The position numbers were made by a program, and so were the translations under genes. A stretch of 64,000 nucleotides of DNA from Streptomyces sp. STR69 (lineage in GTDB: Bacteria; Actinomycetota; Actinomycetes; Streptomycetales; Streptomycetaceae), in NCBI RefSeq assembly GCF_024519455.1, contig NZ_JALJRY010000007.1, forward strand, positions 242,880-306,879, in the 5' to 3' direction. The notes beneath the pieces are model-generated. The model did not search any database. It saw only the letters and a program-made list of their open reading frames with translations, and was not told the origin of the DNA. This document shows, one piece after another, positions 57,421 to 64,000 of the stretch (position 1 is its first letter; the number at the start of each line of letters is the position of its first letter).

Positions 57421-57430
57421 GAACAGCTCC

Positions 57431-57928
57431 TCAGGATGCGGCTTCGTAGAAGAAGGTGATGCGGACCTGGTGACCGGAGGCGATGGTCTCGGGCCGGGTC
57501 GCGTTCATGAAGTCGACGCGGGTGTTGGCGTTGGTGATGTTGAAGAACGCGCTGACGGTGGTGGCGTTCCCGGCGAGGACGGCGGTGCCGGGCCACCGGT
57601 CGGTACCGAGGAACTGGCAGGTCCCGATGAAGTTCGCGCCCGCGTTGGCGGAGGCGACAGGCAGTGTCCAGTTGTAGCTGCCGCTGCCGTAGGTGGTGGT
57701 CGACCCCATGATCAGGTTGATGTGGCCGAACACCATCCGGCCGACCTTGATGTACCGGCCGACGATCGTCCCGTTGCCCAGCACCGGGTTGGTGGTCGAC
57801 GCCGTCCACGTCGGGGTGTACGACGACCAGGCCCCGAAGAAGGAATTGAATTGATCGCGCAGCTCCTGGTTCATCAGCGCCGCTGAGACGACCTCGCCGA
57901 CGACCCAGGTACGCGGGGCGAACGTCAC
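57431..57928 (-). CDS. Phage tail appendage/minor structural protein
   Basis: A 165-residue protein, start GTG 57928 (TFAPRTWVVGEVVSAALMNQELRDQFNSFFGAWSSYTPTW). The start is a common opening of actinophage structural proteins, followed by a beta-rich, Gly/Thr/Asn-rich body (STTTYGSGSYNWTLPVASANAGANFIGTCQFLG) like virion appendage or fibre tips. Overlaps the next gene's stop by four bases. Confidence 0.75.
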   Translation of the reverse strand: MTFAPRTWVVGEVVSAALMNQELRDQFNSFFGAWSSYTPTWTASTTNPVLGNGTIVGRYIKVGRMVFGHINLIMGSTTTYGSGSYNWTLPVASANAGANFIGTCQFLGTDRWPGTAVLAGNATTVSAFFNITNANTRVDFMNATRPETIASGHQVRITFFYEAAS

Positions 57929-58389
57929 GAGCCCTCCCCCTCGTAGTCGTCCTCGACGTCGCCCTCGGGGATGTGGATGGCGTCGAGGACCGCGGTGAGC
58001 CGGTCGGGATTGTTCGGGTCGTCCTCGTTCCACCAGTTCCGCAGCCCGGGCTTGAGCCCCACGAGTCCGGCCTCGACCGCGGCGACGTCGGACGGGAAGA
58101 TCAGCGCGCACCAGCCCCACTGGCATTCGGTGCAGGCGTAGCGAGGGTCGGTCGGGGAGACGACGGCCGCCGATCCGCAGCTGGTGCAGTCGGCGATCCA
58201 CCGGTTCTGGTTGATGCGCGCGAAGTACACGTCCTCGACGTCGTCCTCGGGCGGGCTGACCCGGCGCCCCATGCGGGTCTCGTACCAGCGCCACACCAGC
58301 AGCGCGGCGGGCAGAAGTGCCCAGGCGTCCGCGGGCTCGGGAGGCGGCGGCGTGTAGAAGGTCTCGGCGCGCACGACGGCGATGGCCAC
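57925..58389 (-). CDS. Phage protein with two CxxC pairs
   Basis: A 154-residue protein. CTSCGS and CTECQW, 20 residues apart, form a probable zinc ribbon (about 88-113), flanked by an acidic C-terminus (PEGDVEDDYEGEGS). The rest includes ADAWALLPAALLVWRWYETRMGRRV, weakly hydrophobic. GTG 58389 follows GGGGA by four bases. Function unknown; structural-gene context. Confidence 0.72.
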   Translation of the reverse strand: MAIAVVRAETFYTPPPPEPADAWALLPAALLVWRWYETRMGRRVSPPEDDVEDVYFARINQNRWIADCTSCGSAAVVSPTDPRYACTECQWGWCALIFPSDVAAVEAGLVGLKPGLRNWWNEDDPNNPDRLTAVLDAIHIPEGDVEDDYEGEGS

Positions 58390-58400
58390 GGCGTCCCCTT

Positions 58401-60854
58401 TCAGTAGGCGAGGCGGGTCGTGGAGTCGAGGACCGAGTAGGTGGTGTCGTTGAGGACCCACACGCTGTCGGTGAGCGCGGCCGACGTGTGGAACTGGATG
58501 ACGTGCGACTTCTCTTTGATCGTCTCCGTGTAGCCCTCGACGGTGACGCGCAGTGTCGAGGCCGGGGACTGCGAGGGCAGCGCGGTGACGGAGAAGCAGT
58601 CGCTGATCTCGGCGTCGAGGATGTCGAGGTAGTTCGACATCGTGTACGCCTCGATCGGGACTTCGCGCAGCTCGGGGCTGGGGTTGGCGTAGCGGGACAC
58701 CAGCCAGTAGGAGGCGTCCAGCACGCTGTTGTCGGACGTCTTGAGGATGTTCAGCTGCTTCGGATAAGAGCCGAACGCGAGGACCGAGGAGGGGGCGGTG
58801 ACCCGTTGGGTGGCGCCGCCCGGCCTCGATCCTTCGACGTCGTTGACCAGCTTCTGGTCGTCGTCGGCCAGGCCGACCTGCCCGGTCTCCAGGTCGGCGT
58901 AGGCGATGGTGAAAACGTCGCTGGCCGGGCTCGGGTTGTAGCGCACGGACCGGGACTGGTAGGCGAGCCCGAAATAGTCGCGCTCGGCGTACAACTTGCC
59001 GGACTCGGTGGATTCGACCTCCCGCATGCGGGCGACGACCGTCGATCCGGCGGGCCCCTGGGAGGCGATCGGGTCATGGATGGTGCCGAAGACGGTGACG
59101 GACGGCATGCCCGCGTACCGGGCCAGGCGCTGCATCCGCACGTCTGCGGTCTCGCCCGAGTATCCGGCGGTGCCCGCGGAGTAGTGGGTCATCAGCTGGG
59201 TGCCCACGTCACCGCCTGCGAAGGTGATCGCGAGGTGGGCGATCTGTCCGTTGAACAGCCGGCCGCTGCGGTATCCGCCGACGTGCAGATTCCGCAGCGC
59301 GTACTGCGGGGTGAACGTGAAGATGACCGGGCCCGGCGCGCCGTCGATGAAGACCTGGGCGGTGCCGTAGGTGTCGTAGACGACGTGATGCCAGTTCCCG
59401 TCGGTCAGGACGGTCCCGGAGTTGTGCACGACGAGGGAGCCGCCACTGTCGGTGTCCTCCACCGTCAGCTCGCCGGAGGCACTCAGGGCGAGGACGAGCT
59501 GATGGTCAAGGCTCGGCTCGTACAGGCCGAGGATGGCCCGGCCCACGGTGGTGGTCTTGATCCAGAACTCGATGTTGAACGCCCACGAGTTGGTGTTCGC
59601 GGCGAAGGCGGAGCCGAGGTCGCCGGTCAGGTACTTGCCGGCGGTGGCGGTGGACGGGGTGAGGGTGAGCGAGGTGTCGCCGGTCTCAGCCAGGCCGTCC
59701 GCGCCGAAGTCGAGCGTGCCGCCGGCCCCGACCTGGGTGACGGCCAGCGCGCCGCAGCCGGTGCCGGACAGGTCGCCGGCCGCGGCCGAGCCGCTCGGTT
59801 CGGTGAGCGGGTAGTAGGCGCCGATGAAGTCGGTGACGCCGGTGAGGTCCTCGCTGAGGATCTCCTCGGCGAGCATGCTCCGCAGGGTGGGCAGGCGGTT
59901 GAGGCGTTTGAACAGGTCCGTGCACGAGATCGTGGCGTAGGAGGCGAGTCCCTCCCATGCGATGGGGAACTCGTTGACCGTGCCGTAGAACCGCGGGCGG
60001 ACCTCGGCGCCGATCAGGTCGTACTCGGCGAAGTCGGTGGTGCCCGCGTCGCGGGTGGCGGAGAGCTGCACGGTGACCTGGTCGGTGCCGACCCAGGCCG
60101 GTGTGGCCAGGGTGCGGCGCACTGTCCAGTCGTAGCCGTCCGGTGCGGTCTCCCAGTACACGGTGCCGGACGTTTCGCGGATCCGCAGCCACGCGTGATC
60201 GATAGGGGCATAGGTCAGCGCGACCGCCGCGCCGTCGGCGAACCCAACGTCGCTCTTGCAGGACAGCAACCCGGTGGTGGCGTTGTACTCGAACCCGATC
60301 CGTGTGCCGCTCGTGACCGAGTTGGCCATGATCGAGGTACGGGCGTTGGTGCCGCCGGCGGGAACCGTCACCAGCTTGACCGCAGTGTTCGACGACGACA
60401 GGCGCCACTGGCGGGCCGACACAAACGCGCTGGTCACTCCCGCCGCAGCGTTGATACGGGCTCTGCCGCCGACCTCGGAGACCGTACCGAAATTGGCCGA
60501 CCACAGCGTCGTGTTGATGCGGCCGTCGTCGAAGTCGTCGCCCAGCATCGCGAGCGGGTACGGCGCCGACCCGGTCAGCGTAGGCATCACGGCCACGCTG
60601 ATCCGGATCGGGGCGTTGCGCCGCACGAACGGGTAGTAGGACGAGGACGCGTTGCCCGGGGTGAAGGCGCCGTCGCTGTTGTCGATCCGCAGCGTCGCGG
60701 TCCCGGGCTGCGTCTCCGAGAGTTCGTCGGAGGCGCCCCGGGTGACGGCCACCCCCGACTTGAGGATGTCGACGCGGGTGCTGATGTCCGTCCACGTGAT
60801 GGTGTCGGGGTACTGGATCAGCCCGCCCCATCCCATCTCGACCAGCAGAGCCAC
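58401..60854 (-). CDS. Phage minor tail protein with LamG-type domain
   Basis: An 817-residue protein. The N-terminus (VEMGWGGLIQYPDTITWTDISTRVDILKSGVAVTRGASDELSETQPGTATLRIDNSDGAFTPGN) is typical of minor tail proteins downstream of the tape measure. About 430-580 reads as a LamG/concanavalin-like fold (NIEFWIKTTTVGRAILGLYEPSLDHQLVLALSASGELTVEDTDSG, then NWHHVVYDTYGTAQVFIDGAPGP), a carbohydrate-binding candidate for host attachment. GTG 60854 starts four bases after the tape measure stop. Confidence 0.85.
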   Translation of the reverse strand: MALLVEMGWGGLIQYPDTITWTDISTRVDILKSGVAVTRGASDELSETQPGTATLRIDNSDGAFTPGNASSSYYPFVRRNAPIRISVAVMPTLTGSAPYPLAMLGDDFDDGRINTTLWSANFGTVSEVGGRARINAAAGVTSAFVSARQWRLSSSNTAVKLVTVPAGGTNARTSIMANSVTSGTRIGFEYNATTGLLSCKSDVGFADGAAVALTYAPIDHAWLRIRETSGTVYWETAPDGYDWTVRRTLATPAWVGTDQVTVQLSATRDAGTTDFAEYDLIGAEVRPRFYGTVNEFPIAWEGLASYATISCTDLFKRLNRLPTLRSMLAEEILSEDLTGVTDFIGAYYPLTEPSGSAAAGDLSGTGCGALAVTQVGAGGTLDFGADGLAETGDTSLTLTPSTATAGKYLTGDLGSAFAANTNSWAFNIEFWIKTTTVGRAILGLYEPSLDHQLVLALSASGELTVEDTDSGGSLVVHNSGTVLTDGNWHHVVYDTYGTAQVFIDGAPGPVIFTFTPQYALRNLHVGGYRSGRLFNGQIAHLAITFAGGDVGTQLMTHYSAGTAGYSGETADVRMQRLARYAGMPSVTVFGTIHDPIASQGPAGSTVVARMREVESTESGKLYAERDYFGLAYQSRSVRYNPSPASDVFTIAYADLETGQVGLADDDQKLVNDVEGSRPGGATQRVTAPSSVLAFGSYPKQLNILKTSDNSVLDASYWLVSRYANPSPELREVPIEAYTMSNYLDILDAEISDCFSVTALPSQSPASTLRVTVEGYTETIKEKSHVIQFHTSAALTDSVWVLNDTTYSVLDSTTRLAY

Positions 60855-60858
60855 ACGA

Positions 60859-63800
60859 TCACCCCACCTTCAGCGAGACGGTTGTGCCCTGGACCCGGCC
60901 GAACTGCACGAGAATCCGCTGGAATTCACGGGCGACAGCGACGGGGTCCATGGCGTCGTGGATATCGACCTGGACGTTGAAGAACTGGCCGCCGCCCCCA
61001 CCCGCGACAGCGGGACGTCCGGCCACCGCCGGGCGGCCGACCATCCGGCCGGCCATGGTGTCCATGGCACGGTCGACGTGCGGCAAGCCTGCAAGAACAC
61101 CGACCGCCACGCCCTTCGCGGTGTTGATGCCGTCCGGGATCATCTTGGTCGCGGGCGACTTGATGCCGAGAGCCTTCTTGAGGCTCTTCTGCATGCTCAG
61201 CGCCAGCTTCTGCATGGCCTTCTCCAGGTCCCCCTCCTGGGAGAGGAGCCCAGCCAGGAAGCCCTTCGAGGCGTTCTTGCCGCTGTCGTACAGCTTGTCC
61301 GCGCCCAGCTTCCCCAGCGTCGTCGTGCTCGTGTCGAGCTGGGACTGAAGGGAGTTGATGGACTTGAACGTGCTCTTGTCCGCGCCGACGAGGGCGCTCG
61401 CGTAGGCGTAGCCCGCGTCCGGGCCCATGTCGAGGATCTGCCGCAGCAGACCCTTGCTCAGGCCCTTCTTCGCGAGGATGTCGATGTACTTCGTGAACTG
61501 CTTGACCTGCGCGAGCTTGCCCGCGAGCCCCGCCTTGATGCTCCCGGCGGAGACCTGCTCCGGCTCCAGCCCGAGGTTGGACAGGCCCGCGCCTTCCCGC
61601 GCGTTCTTGGTGACGTCGGACGCGTAGGCCTTCGCCGTGGCGATCGTCGCGGCGACCTTGTCCCGCTTGGCCGCCATGCTGAGCAGCTTCTTGGTGTCCT
61701 GGTCCACCATCCGGACCAGGCCGGACTCCTTCTTCCCGGAGAAGGCCGTCCTGATGTCCTTGACCAGGTCGGCGGACACCGACTTGATCTTGGCCTGGGT
61801 GCCGGTCAGCCCGATAACGAAGCCCCGGCCGACATCCGCGGCGAGCGCCTTCGTCTTCTTCGACGGCGAGCGGATCTCAAGCTCGTCGCTGATGCCGGTG
61901 ACGACCGCCGCCGCCATCGTCCGGGCCGCGGCGTCAACGTCGCCGGTGGCAGCGGACATGCCGGAGGCGAGGCCCTGGGCAACGGCCGCGCCCGCGCCCG
62001 ACATGCCGTGTCCCGTGCCGAGGGTGCCGGCGTTGATCGCGTCCAGAAGGGGCCCGTACTTGGCGGTCGAACGAGCGTTGATCATGTACTCGCCGTTCGA
62101 GGCCATGATCGGGATGCTGTCCGAGGTGCCCGTACCCGGGCCGCTGATCGGGCCGCCGCCGGGGAACCCGATGGGGCCGCCGGTGGCGTAGTTGCCGCCC
62201 TCGTGGAAGACGCTCCCCGCGTTCGAGGTCTTCGTCTTCATGAGGATGTAGGTGACGGCCGTCGTTCCGTCGATGGCGCGAAGCTTCGCCTGGGCGCGCG
62301 AGACCTCGTAGAGCAGGTTGGAGATGTCGCCCTTGACGGCCGCCTTCTTCGAGGACGGCACCGACGAGAGTTTCCTCTTCGCCGCGGTGACCTTGGATTC
62401 CAGGTCCTCGATGTTGCCCTTCAGCTGGGCAGTCTTGTCCGGCGTCCGCAGGATCTGGTCCGCGAGATGCTTGGCCTGGGTCTCCGTCAGGCCCATGGCC
62501 TCGGCTGAGCGGAGAAGCGCCGTCCGGCCGCGCTCGTAGATGTCGTTGACCGCGCTCCAGGAGGCGCCGGACTCCCGGGCCTCCGCCGCCGCGCTGTCCG
62601 TCTTCGAGGCCAGGTCGCTCAGGGCGGTGGCCGCGTTGCGGGCCTTCTCGCTGTTGAGGTCGAGCTGCCCGTGCGACATCGACAGCGCGCCGGCGTTGTC
62701 GCGCGCTGCCTTCGTCGCGGCGTCGATGCTCGCCTCGAACCCGACCATGCCGTCGAGGCCCTTGCGCTGCACATCGTTGAGCGCCTGGATGCTCTGGCGC
62801 AGCCCGTCGGCGCTCTGCTTCTGCGCGTTGAGCTTGGCCTGCACACTCTGGGCCTGCGCGCCGAACAGGCCCATCGACGCAGCCGTGAGGTCCTGTTCGA
62901 ACTTCGAGTCGGCGAGCGCTGACTTGTAGTCGTTCAGCTTGCTCGTGAACTCGGAGGTGTCCCGGCCGCCCTTGCCGTACTCGGCGGTGAGCCGCTTGGC
63001 CGCGGCTGCCGCCAGGTCCGACTGCCCGTTGGACACCAGGCTCGCGAGGCTCTTGTCGATCGCGTCGATGTTGGCCTTGGCGTCCTTGACCGGGGTGGAG
63101 TCCCAGCCGGTCCAGCCCACCAGGAACTGCTGCACCTTGTCCGTCGTCGACGGGTCGGTCAGCGCGGCGACCTTGCCGTGGAGGCCGTCCAGGTCCTTGC
63201 CGAACGCGCGCGCTGCCTCGCCGGTCACGGCTCCGGTCGAGCCCAGCTGACGCAGCGAGTTGGTCAGCTTGTCTACGTCCGGCGGCGCCTCCCGCGAGTT
63301 CTCCGACAGCTGCGACAGCCCGATGAGCAGCAGGCCGATTCCCGTCCCGGCGATCGCCACCTTCGCCGTGGTGGACAGGGCCATGATGGCGGCGCGCGCC
63401 GCGGCCAGGCTCCCGGGCGTCGCGGCGGCAGCCGTGCGCATCGCGACCAGCTGACCGCCGAACAGGGCCAGAGCGTTACGCCCGGCGGCCAGGCCGAGCG
63501 CCGCCGCCTTCGTGACCTTCAGCGCGAGCGCGAGCTGCAGGAACGTCGCGATCACGCTGGGCGGTACGGCGCCGACCAGCCGGGCGGCCACCTCAACCAC
63601 CTGGAGCAGGCCGACACCGACGCCGCTGGCCCCGTCGAGGACGTGGATCAGCGCGTTCGCCACGCTCATCAGGACACTCGCGACCGCCGGGCCCTGAGCC
63701 TTGGCCCAGTCCATGAACTTGCGGGCGGGGCCGCCGACGTCGGTCCCCTGACCCGCGTTGAGCAGGTGCACGAGTTCGTCGTTGACCTTGTGCAGAGTCT

Positions 63801-64000
63801 TCTGCGCGAACGACGTGAACCTGCTGTCCAGCCGGTCGAGGCCAGGTGAGGCCATCTCCCCGCCGATGATGGTCACGAACCGGTCGGCCTCGACCGACGT
63901 CGCCTTGACCAAACCCTCGGTCTTGGGCAGCAGGCTGTTGAGGATCTCGAAGCCCTTGGTGACCGTCGGCATCGTGTCACCGGCCAGGCTGTCCGACCAC
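60859..64000 (-). CDS. Tape measure protein, 5' part outside window
   Basis: Open to the right edge; 1,046 residues are visible and the gene continues upstream. Long helical stretches rich in Ala, Lys and Glu, hydrophobic segments (VAIAGTGIGLLLIGLSQL) and the C-terminal KALGIKSPATKMIPDGINTAKGVAVGVLAGLPHVDRAMDTMAGRM are typical of siphovirus tape measure proteins, whose length sets tail length. It is the first visible gene of the tail operon, reading toward the lysis genes. Confidence 0.9.
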   Translation of the reverse strand, partial: WSDSLAGDTMPTVTKGFEILNSLLPKTEGLVKATSVEADRFVTIIGGEMASPGLDRLDSRFTSFAQKTLHKVNDELVHLLNAGQGTDVGGPARKFMDWAKAQGPAVASVLMSVANALIHVLDGASGVGVGLLQVVEVAARLVGAVPPSVIATFLQLALALKVTKAAALGLAAGRNALALFGGQLVAMRTAAAATPGSLAAARAAIMALSTTAKVAIAGTGIGLLLIGLSQLSENSREAPPDVDKLTNSLRQLGSTGAVTGEAARAFGKDLDGLHGKVAALTDPSTTDKVQQFLVGWTGWDSTPVKDAKANIDAIDKSLASLVSNGQSDLAAAAAKRLTAEYGKGGRDTSEFTSKLNDYKSALADSKFEQDLTAASMGLFGAQAQSVQAKLNAQKQSADGLRQSIQALNDVQRKGLDGMVGFEASIDAATKAARDNAGALSMSHGQLDLNSEKARNAATALSDLASKTDSAAAEARESGASWSAVNDIYERGRTALLRSAEAMGLTETQAKHLADQILRTPDKTAQLKGNIEDLESKVTAAKRKLSSVPSSKKAAVKGDISNLLYEVSRAQAKLRAIDGTTAVTYILMKTKTSNAGSVFHEGGNYATGGPIGFPGGGPISGPGTGTSDSIPIMASNGEYMINARSTAKYGPLLDAINAGTLGTGHGMSGAGAAVAQGLASGMSAATGDVDAAARTMAAAVVTGISDELEIRSPSKKTKALAADVGRGFVIGLTGTQAKIKSVSADLVKDIRTAFSGKKESGLVRMVDQDTKKLLSMAAKRDKVAATIATAKAYASDVTKNAREGAGLSNLGLEPEQVSAGSIKAGLAGKLAQVKQFTKYIDILAKKGLSKGLLRQILDMGPDAGYAYASALVGADKSTFKSINSLQSQLDTSTTTLGKLGADKLYDSGKNASKGFLAGLLSQEGDLEKAMQKLALSMQKSLKKALGIKSPATKMIPDGINTAKGVAVGVLAGLPHVDRAMDTMAGRMVGRPAVAGRPAVAGGGGGQFFNVQVDIHDAMDPVAVAREFQRILVQFGRVQGTTVSLKVG

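Larger units (their letters stand above)
50879..64000. mobile_element. Siphovirus-type prophage, left end; continues past the window
   Basis: From the hbd stump to the right edge, all well supported genes except the small HTH gene are on the minus strand in phage order: tape measure, minor tail proteins, endolysin, membrane (holin-like) proteins, then regulators and unknown genes. Terminators separate the tail, lysis and regulator blocks. No integrase, portal, capsid or terminase is inside the window, so these should lie to the right. The prophage is integrated in the 3' part of a host metabolic gene, a habit of serine-integrase phages; integrase type unknown. Confidence 0.85.

Noticed and set aside
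58317..60980. An 887-residue plus-strand frame opposite the minor tail protein
   Set aside because: Antiphase shadow with Arg/Val/Gly bias; the minus strand carries a coherent tail protein.
1..64000. CRISPR arrays and tRNA or rRNA genes
   Set aside because: No regularly spaced repeats with unique spacers and no cloverleaf or rRNA-like sequence was noticed; a tRNA scan could not be run.

Overview
The window reads as chromosomal DNA of a Streptomyces-type actinomycete. Base composition is very GC-rich, GTG, TTG and even ATC start codons are used, and the families present are typical of the genus: a conservon (cvn), DUF397/DUF5753 regulators, DmdR-type iron box, OpuA-type betaine transporter. 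From memory, the gene order from the cvn operon through the betaine transporter, the GlnA-type ligase cluster, infC-rpmI-rplT, trmH, a PAS kinase and pheST follows the core-chromosome order of Streptomyces coelicolor.

Layout. (1) 1-4544: an operon of a biotin carboxylase and two DUF1989 proteins (urea carboxylase type, more likely guanidine use), with a divergent TetR regulator. (2) 4875-9390: a cvnABCD conservon with a P450 that lacks ExxR. (3) 9408-13487: an RluA-type pseudouridine synthase, an isolated terpene synthase, and an APC permease whose upstream region carries the same palindromic operator as the carboxylase operon. (4) 13620-16316: PadR regulator and a DrrAB-like exporter. (5) 16486-26107: siderophore-interacting protein under an iron box, a 5'-3' exonuclease, the betaine transporter, several regulators, a TDT-family channel and a kinase-like protein. 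(6) 26079-32485: gamma-glutamylation pathway for amines (amidohydrolase, GntR regulator, glutamine-synthetase-like ligase, aldehyde dehydrogenase, SDR) and a PLP-dependent aldolase/deaminase. (7) 32806-38907: a huge disordered membrane protein coupled to a mycosin-like protease, a penicillin-binding/beta-lactamase-like protein and small conserved proteins. (8) 38939-46770: infC-rpmI-rplT with a structured leader, trmH, histidine kinase, pheST. (9) 46811-50557: PP2C phosphatase, TPR regulator, Nudix hydrolase and a small membrane protein, with copies of a dispersed intergenic repeat.

(10) 50762-64000: a siphovirus-type prophage. Its left border lies where a 38-codon 3' stump of a 3-hydroxybutyryl-CoA dehydrogenase gene stops matching. 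From the right edge toward the border it carries tape measure, minor tail proteins, endolysin, three membrane (holin-like) proteins, then DUF397, a WhiJ-like module (DUF6879 + HTH/DUF5753), small unknown genes and a small HTH protein. No integrase is visible, so it should be at the other end outside the window.

The most interesting points are: the operator shared by the carboxylase operon and the distant permease; the paired TGCAC/GTGCA operators and WhiJ-like module in the prophage; the prophage split of the hbd-type gene; the infC leader with an ATC start codon; the ExxR-less P450; and dispersed repeats that supply the C-termini of two proteins.
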